Part shown: positions 56,429-64,000 of the stretch, one piece after another | How positions within the stretch are numbered: position 1 is the stretch's first letter | Layout: every line of letters begins with the position of its first letter | Assembly: GCF_900163795.1 (NCBI RefSeq) | Contig: NZ_FWFD01000008.1 | Location: 248,001-312,000, forward strand | Reading direction: 5' to 3' | Length of the DNA stretch: 64,000 nucleotides | Source: Vagococcus fluvialis bH819 | GTDB taxonomy: Bacteria > Bacillota > Bacilli > Lactobacillales > Vagococcaceae | The notes under the pieces: model-generated | Told to the model about the DNA's origin: nothing | Seen by the model: only the letters and a program-made list of their open reading frames with translations | Database searches by the model: none | Program-made: the position numbers and the translations under genes

Positions 56429-57181
56429 TTATTGTAATAACTCCCACTGATAACTCATAGCTGATAACGCGTAAAGTGGGGCTGTTTCTGCTCGTAGTAT
56501 TCGTGGTCCTAGCCCACATAAAACACCTTGACGTTCTTCAAAAAGAGCAATTTCTTCTGGTGTAATACCGCCTTCTGGTCCGAAGATAATTAAGAGTTTC
56601 TCGCCTTTTTTTACCTGCTGCAAGACTTTTACAAAACTCTTTACTTCTCCTTCTTTAGCAGATTCTTCATAGGCTACTAACACATAATCATAATCTTTCA
56701 GACTTTCTAAAAATGGTTTGAAGTTAGAAAAAAATTGAATATTTGGTACTTTTTGACGATGAGATTGTTCTGCTGCTTCTTTAACAATTTTTTCAAAGCG
56801 CTGCTCTTTTTTTGCTAGTTTTTTTTCATCCCATTTTGCCACAGAAGTTTTGCTTGGAAAAGCAATCAATTCAGACATACCAAGCTCTGTTGCTTTTTGA
56901 GCCACCCACTCTAGTTTATCACCTTTAGTAAAACCGCAAGCAACAGTGACAGCAACTGGCATTTCTTTTTCTTGGCTTTCTTTTCTAACTTCTTTTAATA
57001 GAATTTGATCTTCTGATATTTCAGTAATTTCAGCAACAATTGCCACTTCATTATTAAAAGTTAAAAAGCATTGATTGGTTAATTTCATCCGCATCACATG
57101 AGCAGCATGATGAAAGTCATCACCAACTAATTCAAACGCAACTTGCTCTAGATAATCCTCTTCAATAAAGTATCGTTGCAT
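56429..57181 (-). CDS. rsmE: 16S rRNA m3U1498 methyltransferase
   Basis: A 250-residue SPOUT methyltransferase: PUA-like N-terminal domain, then the knot motifs LLIIFGPEGGITPEEIALF and LGPRILRAETAPLYAL. It methylates U1498 of 16S rRNA. It starts 4 bases after the prmA stop, so the two are co-translated. Confidence 0.95.
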   Translation of the reverse strand: MQRYFIEEDYLEQVAFELVGDDFHHAAHVMRMKLTNQCFLTFNNEVAIVAEITEISEDQILLKEVRKESQEKEMPVAVTVACGFTKGDKLEWVAQKATELGMSELIAFPSKTSVAKWDEKKLAKKEQRFEKIVKEAAEQSHRQKVPNIQFFSNFKPFLESLKDYDYVLVAYEESAKEGEVKSFVKVLQQVKKGEKLLIIFGPEGGITPEEIALFEERQGVLCGLGPRILRAETAPLYALSAMSYQWELLQ

Positions 57182-57185
57182 ACTC

Positions 57186-58133
57186 TTAGTCCTCGATACT
57201 TTTCTTAATAATAAAGGCTAACCAATCTTTTTGTTGGAAACGTTGATCCACTTCAAAGCCATTAGCATAAAGAACTTCTAATACGCTATCCTCTTTGTCT
57301 TCAATGATACCTGAAATAATAAAGGTGCCACCCTCATTTAAACAACGGTACGCATCAGGAATTAAGGCAATAATAATATCAGCCAAAATATTAGCCACAA
57401 TCACATCTGCTTTTTGATCCACACCAACAAGTAAATTATTTGCTGAAACATGCACATCTTTTGCCACTGGGTTTAAGTTCATATTTTCTTTAGCAGAATT
57501 AACGGCAACCTCATCTAAATCATAGGCAAAGACCTCACCTGCACCTAAGCATTTACTGGCAATACTTAACACGCCAGAACCAGTACCTACATCAAGAACC
57601 GTTTCCCCACCACGTAATACAACTTCTAAAGCTTGTAATGTTAAACGAGTTGTTGGATGTGTTCCTGTACCAAAGGCCATCCCTGGATCTAATTTCATCA
57701 CATGCTCATCCGTTGAATGAGGTATGTATTCTTGCCATTCAGGAACAATCGTTAAATAACGGCTGATGTTGACTGGGTGATAATACTTTTTCCAAGCTGT
57801 TGCCCAGTCATTTTCTGCCACTTCTGAAGTTTCAATGTCATTTTTACCAATATCTAAACCAAATGTTGTTAATTCTTCTACTCGTGACTTAACAGTTGGT
57901 AAAATTTCCGGTAAAAAAATGGTTTCAGGATAATAAGCAATTACTTTTGCCCCTTCTTTTATGTGATCAAACGTCGTAGCATCTAAAATTTCTCCAAAAG
58001 CATCGCTTTCAAAATTAATCACGTCCATCGCATCTTCAATCGCCACACCATTAGCGCCTGATTCCATTAAAATATTTGACACAGCTTCCACTGCTTCACT
58101 TGTTGTTAAAACTGATACTTGATTCCACTTCAT
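57186..58133 (-). CDS. prmA: ribosomal protein L11 methyltransferase
   Basis: A 315-residue methyltransferase: an N-terminal L11-recognition domain, then MAFGTGTHPTT, SAM motif VLDVGTGSGVLSIASKCLG (about 180) and DVIVANILADII. It methylates L11. Between the DUF3013 gene and rsmE in a three-gene operon. Confidence 0.95.
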   Translation of the reverse strand: MKWNQVSVLTTSEAVEAVSNILMESGANGVAIEDAMDVINFESDAFGEILDATTFDHIKEGAKVIAYYPETIFLPEILPTVKSRVEELTTFGLDIGKNDIETSEVAENDWATAWKKYYHPVNISRYLTIVPEWQEYIPHSTDEHVMKLDPGMAFGTGTHPTTRLTLQALEVVLRGGETVLDVGTGSGVLSIASKCLGAGEVFAYDLDEVAVNSAKENMNLNPVAKDVHVSANNLLVGVDQKADVIVANILADIIIALIPDAYRCLNEGGTFIISGIIEDKEDSVLEVLYANGFEVDQRFQQKDWLAFIIKKSIED

Positions 58134-58149
58134 TTAGTTGCCTACTTTC

Positions 58150-58626
58150 TTAGTATTTTGGATAAGGTACTAGTGTATTATTTTTGATTGCATTAGTTCG
58201 TTCAGTAAATTCTTCTTCATTCCATTTTAATTCAAAAACAGCTTGAGATTCGTCAGAAAGAAAATCTAGTAAATCACTTTGACCCTCGATTAAACACTCA
58301 TTTAAGTATTTCGCAAATTGATGAATCCATTCTTTTGATAAGCCTTTTTTACGATCAAATAAAATCGTTGTTAAATACTCTTCTTTGTCAATTTCATCTT
58401 GTGGATTAGCATAAAAAAGAACAGTATCTTCAAACTCAATAACCTCTTCTTCACTGACTATTCCTTCTTCATCTTCAATTGATTCTTGATCTTTATTTTC
58501 GGCAAATAAAACCACGATTACTTCAAATTGATGTTTTTTAGGACTCCAATCAATGGCAAAATCAAATTCAGTTAACTGTTTTTCTAATTCTTTTTCTAAG
58601 ACCTCTAATAAATGTTCTTTTTTCAT
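58150..58626 (-). CDS. DUF3013 family protein
   Basis: A 158-residue acidic soluble protein (KKEHLLEVLEKELEKQLTEF, FAIDWSPKKHQFEV, VFELKWNEEEF) of the DUF3013 family, often next to prmA in Lactobacillales. No catalytic motif. First gene of the prmA-rsmE operon; function unknown. Confidence 0.82.
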   Translation of the reverse strand: MKKEHLLEVLEKELEKQLTEFDFAIDWSPKKHQFEVIVVLFAENKDQESIEDEEGIVSEEEVIEFEDTVLFYANPQDEIDKEEYLTTILFDRKKGLSKEWIHQFAKYLNECLIEGQSDLLDFLSDESQAVFELKWNEEEFTERTNAIKNNTLVPYPKY

Positions 58627-58735
58627 TTTTTCCCTCTTCTTCTATGTTTTTCTTCCCTTATCATACATAAGAATCATTCATTTGCCAATGGAAAGATATG
58701 CTATAATATAGGAAGATTAACGAAGGAGGGATCAA

Positions 58736-60007
58736 ATGCAAAAACCACTGGCTTATCGTATGAGACCAAATACTATTGAGGATATTGTTGGACAACAACA
58801 TTTAGTTGGACAAGGAAAGATTATTCGCCGAATGGTTGAAGCTAAGATGCTATCATCTATGATTTTGTACGGACCTCCTGGAACAGGAAAAACAAGTATT
58901 GCTAGCGCCATTGCCGGCTCAACTCACTATGCTTTTCGGATGTTAAATGCCGCAACAGATACTAAAAAAGACCTTCAAGTAGTTGTTGAAGAAGCAAAAA
59001 TGAGTGGCACTGTTATCCTACTTTTAGATGAAGTCCATCGTTTAGATAAACCAAAGCAAGATTTTTTATTGCCCCATCTTGAAAATGGTCGAATTATTAT
59101 GATCGGTGCAACAACAGAAAATCCTTATATTGCCATAAATCCTGCGATTAGAAGTCGTTCTCAAATTTTTGAAGTCAAGCCTTTAGATGAAAATGATATT
59201 AAGTCTGCCGTAAATCGAGCCTTAAAAGATACCGTCGATGGCCTCGGAGAACTAACTATTCAACTAGATGATCAAGCTTTAACACACCTAACTCGTGCAA
59301 CTAACGGCGACTTGAGAAGTGCTTTAAATGGCTTAGAACTTGCTAGTCAGTCAACTCCCGTTTCCGAAGATGGAACGATTCATTTAACTTTACCAATTTT
59401 AGAAGAATGCATTCAGAAAAAAGCCTTCTCTCATGACAAAGATGGCGACGCTCATTATGACGTGATTTCTGCTTTTCAAAAATCAATTCGAGGAAGTGAC
59501 GTGGATGGGGCTCTTCATTACTTAGGACGCTTAATGGAAGCTGGTGAGTTGTTAATCGCGTGTCGAAGACTTCTTGTCATTGCCTACGAGGATATTGGTC
59601 TAGCCAATCCTGGAGCCTGCTCTAGAACAGTTTCAGCCGTTCAAGCAGCTGAAAAATTAGGGCTTCCAGAAGCTCGTATTCCACTCGCTCAAACAGTTAT
59701 AGATTTATGTCTATCTCCTAAATCTAATTCTAGTATTACGGCAATTGATGCTGCCTTATCTGATATTAGGCAAGGAAACATTGGTGAAATTCCAGATCAT
59801 CTTAAAGACTCCCATTACAGCGGAGCCAAAGAACTGAATCGTGGCGTAGATTATCAGTATCCACATAACTTTCCTGGTGGTTGGGTTAAACAACAGTATC
59901 TACCTGATAAAATTAAACACAAAATCTACTATGAAGCAAAAGAAACTGGAAAATATGAAAAAGGTCTAGCTCAACGAAACCAACAAATCAAACAATTAAA
60001 AAAATAA
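58736..60007 (+). CDS. rarA: replication-associated recombination ATPase RarA/MgsA
   Basis: A 423-residue clamp-loader-like AAA+ protein: Walker A YGPPGTGKTSIASAI, Walker B VILLLDEVHRLDKPKQD, sensor TTENPYIAINPAIRSRSQIF, then the MgsA C-terminal tetramerisation domain (CRRLLVIAYEDIGLANP). It acts at stalled replication forks. An extended -10 TGCTATAAT (58699-58707) and GAAGGAGG precede it. Confidence 0.95.
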   Translation: MQKPLAYRMRPNTIEDIVGQQHLVGQGKIIRRMVEAKMLSSMILYGPPGTGKTSIASAIAGSTHYAFRMLNAATDTKKDLQVVVEEAKMSGTVILLLDEVHRLDKPKQDFLLPHLENGRIIMIGATTENPYIAINPAIRSRSQIFEVKPLDENDIKSAVNRALKDTVDGLGELTIQLDDQALTHLTRATNGDLRSALNGLELASQSTPVSEDGTIHLTLPILEECIQKKAFSHDKDGDAHYDVISAFQKSIRGSDVDGALHYLGRLMEAGELLIACRRLLVIAYEDIGLANPGACSRTVSAVQAAEKLGLPEARIPLAQTVIDLCLSPKSNSSITAIDAALSDIRQGNIGEIPDHLKDSHYSGAKELNRGVDYQYPHNFPGGWVKQQYLPDKIKHKIYYEAKETGKYEKGLAQRNQQIKQLKK

Positions 60008-60028
60008 TTTAAAGCACAAGACAATTAA

Positions 60029-60057
60029 TTGATGAATTAAAAATCTTGTGGTAAGAT
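60029..60057 (+). promoter_or_regulatory. promoter of 6S RNA
   Basis: TTGATG (60029-60034), 17 bases, TAAGAT (60052-60057) with extended TGG; a strong housekeeping promoter 21 bases after the rarA stop. Confidence 0.75.
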
Positions 60058-60062
60058 AGGTT

Positions 60063-60256
60063 TATAGATATCTGTGATGTGCGTCGTGTTCACTTTAGTG
60101 TTGAGCTAACAATTAATAATACCTTGGGAGTTAAACAAGATATTATCAAAAACAAGCCTTATCCTTTGGTAGTTTGCGATAATACAAATAATTCCCACCT
60201 GCATATACCGCGGGTTCAACCATAACGAGCATAAAACGGCATCGACGGATATTTTT
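60063..60256 (+). ncRNA. ssrS: 6S RNA
   Basis: A ~194-nt transcript unit without a reading frame. The ends pair as a closing stem (ATATCTGTGATG at 60068-60079 with CATCGACGGATAT at 60240-60252), followed by TTTTTTATTTT. Inner segments CCTTGGGAG and TTCCCACC (60122-60197) can pair around a large bubble, giving the long rod with central bulge that binds sigma-A polymerase in this family. Location next to rarA matches Bacillus bsrA. Exact ends are estimates. Confidence 0.8.
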
Positions 60257-60267
60257 TATTTTATGAT

Positions 60268-60302
60268 TCAAAGCTGCTCCGTTTTATGGAGCAGCTTTTT
60301 TA
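60268..60302 (+). terminator. terminator after 6S RNA
   Basis: Stem AAAGCTGCTCC / GGAGCAGCTTT with loop GTTTTAT and a T6 run. Confidence 0.85.
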
Positions 60303-60378
60303 TATGAATTGTCTATTGGTAGATAATTTTTAGGCGATTTTAACTTATTACTAAATTTAAGATTGGATTGTGATATAA

Positions 60379-60648
60379 TTGATTAAGATAGTTACATTAC
60401 TTTTTGCTACTGTCCTCTTAATTATCGGATGGTACATAAAGCAAAATATTAGCAAATTAGAAATGTTATTCTCGAAAGAAAACAAGAAAAATCTGACCTA
60501 TTTTTCAACCAGTTTCTTAATCCTTGGTATTATAGGAATTATTATTGGTCTATTCCTAGCCACTCAATCAGTCGCACTCTTTTATGTGGCGATTGTCTTG
60601 ACTGTCTCTGGTATTTTTTCGGTTCAACTATCTAAAAAAATGAGGTAA
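60379..60648 (+). CDS. small three-helix membrane protein, start uncertain
   Basis: An 89-residue protein with hydrophobic helices at about 3-20, 42-62 and 66-82 and a charged loop (KLEMLFSKENKKN) after the first. The only plausible start is TTG 60379, but TGATATAAT (60371-60379), a perfect extended -10, overlaps it and no ribosome-binding site is visible. Either transcription starts elsewhere upstream, or translation starts within the first helix. It precedes the universal stress gene by 25 bases and is probably co-transcribed. Function unknown. Confidence 0.6.
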   Translation: MIKIVTLLFATVLLIIGWYIKQNISKLEMLFSKENKKNLTYFSTSFLILGIIGIIIGLFLATQSVALFYVAIVLTVSGIFSVQLSKKMR

Positions 60649-60673
60649 GTTCCAATAAGAAAGGGTGTTTCCT

Positions 60674-61144
60674 ATGTTAAAAGAATACAAAAATATCTTA
60701 GTTGCCGTTGATGGGTCTGATGGGTCTGATCAAGCTTTCAAAAAAGCTGTACAAGTAGCTAAACGAAACAATTCAATTTTATATATTGCCCATATCATTG
60801 ATATTAGAGCCTTTGAATCTGTTTCTAGTTTTGATGAATCTCTTGCTGAGGATGCAGCTAAGGTAGCGAAAGAAACATTAGACAAATATTCTGATTATGC
60901 CAAAGAACATGGCGTTGAAGATATCCATTGCTTAATCGAATATGGTGCCCCTAAAACAATCATCACACAACGTCTACAAAAGGAGTATCACATTGATTTA
61001 ATAATGCTGGGTGCAACTGGACTAAATGCGATGGAACGAATTTTAATTGGTTCCGTTTCAAGTTATGTTTCACGTCACGCCCATTGTGATGTTTTAATTG
61101 TTAGAACAGACATCCAAAATAAATTACTTAAAAAAGATAAATAG
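60674..61144 (+). CDS. universal stress protein (UspA family)
   Basis: A 156-residue UspA domain: NILVAVDGSDGSDQAFKKAV at the start and the ATP-binding G2xG9xG(S/T) motif GATGLNAMERILIGS near residue 120. A small cytosolic nucleotide-binding protein linked to stress survival. ATG 60674 with AAAGGGTG is chosen; the GTG at 60665 overlaps that box. Terminator at 61148-61196. Confidence 0.92.
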   Translation: MLKEYKNILVAVDGSDGSDQAFKKAVQVAKRNNSILYIAHIIDIRAFESVSSFDESLAEDAAKVAKETLDKYSDYAKEHGVEDIHCLIEYGAPKTIITQRLQKEYHIDLIMLGATGLNAMERILIGSVSSYVSRHAHCDVLIVRTDIQNKLLKKDK

Positions 61145-61147
61145 ATC

Positions 61148-61196
61148 AAAAGAACTGATGACACGCCTTCAAAATAAAGGGTCATCAGTTCTTTTT
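61148..61196 (+). terminator. terminator of the universal stress gene
   Basis: AAAAGAACTGATGAC / GTCATCAGTTCTTTTT stem of 15 bp with a T run. Confidence 0.85.
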
Positions 61197-61218
61197 ATAT
61201 TTAATATTTAACATTCAT

Positions 61219-61386
61219 TTACTTCCTTCGACTATTTTTTTGATCTTCAATCCCAGCGCCCATGCTGTCTACTCCATAACCACTATCTACTAAAGGTGTG
61301 TTTCCTTTTAATGGGTCTTTTCCTTTTTTACGTAGTTCGTCGTTTTTTTATCGGATTTTTTCTGATTTTATTTGTTTTTCCGATAT
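61219..61386 (-). pseudogene. decayed small gene (~55 residues)
   Basis: On the minus strand, after GAGGTGAGG, the frame reads ATA-SEKQIKSEKIR-stop-KNDELRKKGKDPLKG, NTPLVDSGYGVDSMGAGIED, QKNSRRK-stop. The composition (Gly/Asp/Lys-rich, evenly protein-like) runs across the internal TAA (61348-61350). Two single transitions, ATA to ATG at the start and TAA to CAA inside, would restore an intact 55-residue gene. A TGATATAAT extended -10 with an inverted repeat ACATAAA/TTTATGT stands upstream near 61410-61437. I do not recognise the family; the reading as a pseudogene is inferred from frame continuity. Confidence 0.55.
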
Positions 61387-61503
61387 ATTCCTCACCTCTT
61401 TCTAATAAATTTATTATATCACATAAAACATTTATGTATAAAAACGAATTTTTTTATTTATTAGACGACAAAAAAGAGCGAGACATACGCCTCCCTCTAA
61501 TGT

Positions 61504-61620
61504 AGTCTGGGTTCAAAAATCTGCTCCTTCGGTAACTTCACTAATATCACTCAATCCAAAGAACGGATTGTTTGATATTTCCTCCAGTTACTCAGAGCAA
61601 AACGCTTTTTTCGCCACTCT
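61504..61620 (+). repeat. ~120-bp interspersed repeat, first of a tandem pair
   Basis: AGTCTGGGTTCAAAAATCTG, CTCCTTCGGTAACTTCAC, hairpin CAATCC / GGATTG, TTTCCTCCAGTTACTCAGAG, AACGC and CGCCACTCT. Same plan as the 50477-50596 unit. Confidence 0.85.
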
Positions 61621-61625
61621 ATTTT

Positions 61626-61744
61626 AGTCTGGGTTCAAATGGCAGCTCCTACGACAACTTCACAAATATCAATCAATCCGAAAAGCATGGATTATTTGAT
61701 ATTTCCTCCAGTTGCTTGGAGCTTAACGCCATTTTCACCACTCT
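61626..61744 (+). repeat. ~120-bp interspersed repeat, second of a tandem pair
   Basis: 122 bases downstream of the first unit: AGTCTGGGTTCAAATGGCAG, CTCCTACGACAACTTCAC, hairpin AATCC / GGATT, CTCCAGTTGCTTGGAG, AACGCC and TTTTCACCACTCT. It runs into the ackA stop codon (61743-61745). No clear ackA terminator other than this element is visible. Confidence 0.85.
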
Positions 61745-62927
61745 ATTTTTTCAATGCTTCTACGTCACGGCAAATCATTAATTCTTCATCTGTTGGGATT
61801 AAAAGAATTTTAACGCTTGAATCGTCTGTTGAAATCACGCGTTCTTCTCCACGGACATTGTTTTTCTCTGTATCGATTTCACAACCAAACCAAGTTAAAC
61901 CTTCCATGATTTTTTCACGAATTTCAATTGAGTTTTCACCAATACCGGCTGTAAAGACAATCGCATCTACACCGTTCATGACACTTACGTAACTTCCGAT
62001 ATATTTACGAACGCGGTCAGCAAAGATTTCAATTGCTAATTTAGCATCTTCTTTATCTGAAGATAATAAATCACGCATATCACTTGAAATACCTGATAGA
62101 CCCAAAAGTCCTGATTCTTTATTTAAAATATTTACCATTTCTTTAATATCAGTAATATTTAATTTTTCCATTAAATATGGCAAGATTGAAGCATCAATGT
62201 CCCCTGAACGAGTTCCCATTGTTAAGCCAGCTAATGGAGTGAATCCCATAGATGTATCTACTGATTTACCACCATCAACAGCAGTAATAGAAGCACCATT
62301 ACCTAAGTGGCATGTGATAATTTTTGTTTCAGCAAGTGGTTTACCTAACATATCAGCAGCTCTTTCAGAAACATAACGATGACTTGTTCCGTGAGCACCA
62401 TATTTACGAGCTGAGAATTTAGCATAGTACTCTTTTGGAATACTGTATAAGTAGTTAACAGCTGGCATTGTTGTATGGAATGATGTATCAAATACACCAA
62501 CATTTAATGTATGCGGCAATACTTTTTGGAAGACACGGATAACTTGTGCTTCAGCTGGATTATGTAATGGTGCAAATTCAGCTAAATCGTCGATTAATTT
62601 TAAGGCTTCATCATCAATAATTGCTGATTCTTTGAAATGTTCACCACCGGCCACGATACGATGACCAGCTCCTGTAATTTCTTCGAATGAATCAATAATA
62701 TTTAATTCTGTTAATTGTTCTAATAACATGTTAACAGCAATTTCGTGGTTTTCGATATCTTTAATCACTTCATATTTTTGACCTTCGCCATATTTGATTG
62801 TAAAAATTGAATCATTTAAACCAATTCTTTCCACGATTCCTTGTGCTACAACCGTTTCTTCTGGCATAGTATATAATTGCCATTTTAAACTTGAACTACC
62901 TGCATTGATTGCAATTGTTTTTGACAT
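61743..62927 (-). CDS. ackA: acetate kinase
   Basis: A 394-residue kinase that makes ATP from acetyl phosphate in fermentation. [14 protein letters not shown] at the start, [36 protein letters not shown] and FTAGIGENS carry the phosphate- and acetate-binding residues. AAAAGGAG box before the ATG. It follows ytxK by 15 bases. Confidence 0.97.
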   Translation of the reverse strand: MSKTIAINAGSSSLKWQLYTMPEETVVAQGIVERIGLNDSIFTIKYGEGQKYEVIKDIENHEIAVNMLLEQLTELNIIDSFEEITGAGHRIVAGGEHFKESAIIDDEALKLIDDLAEFAPLHNPAEAQVIRVFQKVLPHTLNVGVFDTSFHTTMPAVNYLYSIPKEYYAKFSARKYGAHGTSHRYVSERAADMLGKPLAETKIITCHLGNGASITAVDGGKSVDTSMGFTPLAGLTMGTRSGDIDASILPYLMEKLNITDIKEMVNILNKESGLLGLSGISSDMRDLLSSDKEDAKLAIEIFADRVRKYIGSYVSVMNGVDAIVFTAGIGENSIEIREKIMEGLTWFGCEIDTEKNNVRGEERVISTDDSSVKILLIPTDEELMICRDVEALKK

Positions 62928-62942
62928 GTTTGTTACTCCTTT

Positions 62943-63959
62943 TTATTTTATATTTGTTTCGCGCCAAGCACGAAATGCATTGATAAACGTTAACACTGCT
63001 TGATTATCTTTAAGTGAAGGTAATTCTGCTAATAAAACTTCTTTAGCTTGTTCTGCTGAATTCCCTTTATTTTGAACAATCAAAATCGATTTACTGATTC
63101 CTTTTTGACTAAATAAAGTATATGGTAATTTAAGGACTGACTGTAAGTATACCTTACTTTTTATCCATTTAGTTAAAAGAGGCGCTTGTTCTGTTTCTAG
63201 TAAATTACTTGGCACTAAAAATACGCCAAAACCAGCTGGCTTCACATGATTCATCGCTTTTTCCATCAATAAATGATGTGCGTAAGTATGCCCATCATCT
63301 GCTGCTACTGTAAACTCTTTTGCTTTTTCATCTACTGGATAATACCCAATTGGTAAATCAGCAATCGCAAAATCAACCGGATCTACTAACAGCGAATCTA
63401 TACTATCTTGATGGAATAACTGAGCATCGATACTCAACCACTCTTGGTTAACTGCAGCCACATTAAGTAATGTATCATCCACATCTACACCATAACCAAC
63501 TGTCTTCAGACCAGCAACATCAAGATTAGACATAACCGTATAAAGTAAATTCCCCATGCCAACTGAAACATCTAAAAGAGAGATTTCTTTTGTCTTATCT
63601 GCTAGTTGCTCTAAAATGTAAACAAACAAAAAGCCGATTCCATCAGGTGTTAATTGGTGATTCGCCTGAATACCATCCTTCATAGAACCTTTTAATAAGA
63701 CCAGTTGTGTTATTTTACGACGATCTTCTTGCGTCAATTCTAGCTGTTCTAAAGAATTATAGAGGGTTTCAATTTTTTCTACTACTTCTTTTTTTGGTAC
63801 ATCTTCTATAACGCGAACTTTTTGCCCATCCATTCGATTCTCATTATTTTCAATGTAAGCATCAAAAAAAGAAGTATCTAGTGCACCCTGTAACAGTTCT
63901 ACTGATTCAAGCAAATATTGAAAGCCTTTTTCAACATCAGTCTGAGACAACACATCCAC
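62943..63959 (-). CDS. ytxK: YtxK-like class I SAM-dependent methyltransferase
   Basis: A 338-residue member of the N6-adenine DNA-methylase-like family found upstream of ackA in Firmicutes. SAM motif LLDVSVGMGNLLYTV (about 123-137); the catalytic NPPY position reads ADLPIGYYP, and FLVPSNLLETEQ follows. The altered catalytic motif and the lack of a target-recognition domain argue against a restriction methylase. Natural substrate unknown. GAAAGAGGTGG lies directly before the ATG. Nothing certain can be called in the last 40 bases of the window. Confidence 0.87.
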   Translation of the reverse strand: MDVLSQTDVEKGFQYLLESVELLQGALDTSFFDAYIENNENRMDGQKVRVIEDVPKKEVVEKIETLYNSLEQLELTQEDRRKITQLVLLKGSMKDGIQANHQLTPDGIGFLFVYILEQLADKTKEISLLDVSVGMGNLLYTVMSNLDVAGLKTVGYGVDVDDTLLNVAAVNQEWLSIDAQLFHQDSIDSLLVDPVDFAIADLPIGYYPVDEKAKEFTVAADDGHTYAHHLLMEKAMNHVKPAGFGVFLVPSNLLETEQAPLLTKWIKSKVYLQSVLKLPYTLFSQKGISKSILIVQNKGNSAEQAKEVLLAELPSLKDNQAVLTFINAFRAWRETNIK

Positions 63960-64000
63960 CTCTTTCGTTAGTGTTAACTATTTATGTTTCACTGCTTCAT

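Noticed and set aside
61296..61505. Plus-strand frame of ~69 codons after the universal stress gene
   Set aside because: No ribosome-binding site, AT-rich hydrophobic composition, and it runs against the better-supported minus-strand remnant in the same place.
61572..61992. Plus-strand frames across the interspersed repeats into ackA
   Set aside because: They are translations of the repeat units and of the ackA antisense strand.
62943..63959. ytxK as a restriction-modification methylase
   Set aside because: The catalytic motif is ADLPIGYYP rather than NPPY, no target-recognition domain or endonuclease is nearby, and the ackA neighbourhood identifies the housekeeping YtxK family.
63979..64000. 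Possible end of another minus-strand gene at the window edge
   Set aside because: One frame reads EAVKHK then stop, but seven codons are too few to support a call.

Overview
The window is AT-rich, with Gram-positive ribosome-binding sites (AAGGAG types), a sortase-anchored surface protein, a T-box, a CcpA-type cre box and low-GC Firmicutes gene neighbourhoods (ytxK-ackA, ytoI-nrnA, rsh-dtd, prmA-rsmE with a DUF3013 gene, rarA-6S RNA). The best fit is an Enterococcaceae member, possibly Vagococcus. RNase J2 with a degenerate metal motif and GlpK with an HPr-phosphorylatable histidine fit that group. The genus is inference. This is chromosome; I see no phage, transposase, rRNA, tRNA or CRISPR array.

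Layout. 0-4 kb: a GNAT gene, then on the minus strand an LPXTG adhesin (five MucBP and six helical modules) with a small membrane protein downstream. 4-8.8 kb: a heterodimeric ABC exporter, then divergently a SemiSWEET transporter (apparent ATA start) and an AraC regulator. 8.8-20.6 kb: DUF421/DUF3290 pair, a membrane protein, nrnA-ytoI, a 14-TM MFS pump, RNase J2, asd, another ABC exporter and DoxX. 20.6-30.4 kb: an sbcD-sbcC-SNF2 helicase operon and an ABC-2 transporter pair with a small membrane protein. 30.5-34.6 kb: a DNA-binding PfkB-like pseudokinase divergent from an uncharacterised operon of PfkB kinase, TrpF-like TIM barrel and iron alcohol dehydrogenase. 34.6-47.5 kb: small membrane proteins, PlsC, a TrmN6-like methylase with a GIY-YIG protein, YitT, T-box-controlled aspS, a cell-wall amidase, glpKF, dtd and rsh. 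47.6-50.4 kb: an ArsR-type regulator with a 32-bp perfect palindrome, a ClC-type channel and a K+ channel, then a small alarmone synthetase.

50.4-56.4 kb is the main accessory locus: a 1531-residue Sec-exported protein with six ~147-residue repeats and a C-terminal papain-like Cys/His/Asp region, followed by two tandem paralogous 140-residue proteins. It looks like a polymorphic toxin with two immunity proteins. Closely similar hairpins lie on both sides of the toxin and first immunity gene, and an interspersed-repeat cluster lies at its end. 56.4-64 kb: rsmE-prmA-DUF3013, rarA, 6S RNA, a small membrane protein, a universal stress protein, a decayed small gene, ackA and ytxK.

Two non-coding themes recur. 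One is a GAGGCTGAC...GTCAGCCTC terminator hairpin with a conserved tail, seen near 11.0, 15.1, 20.6 and 38.0 kb. The other is a ~120-bp AGAGTGG...CTGGAG repeat present in pairs at 50.5 and 61.6 kb. The ends of the composite elements and the ~120-bp units resemble each other, so they are probably one family.

All functional calls come from reading motifs in the translated sequence; no database search was run.
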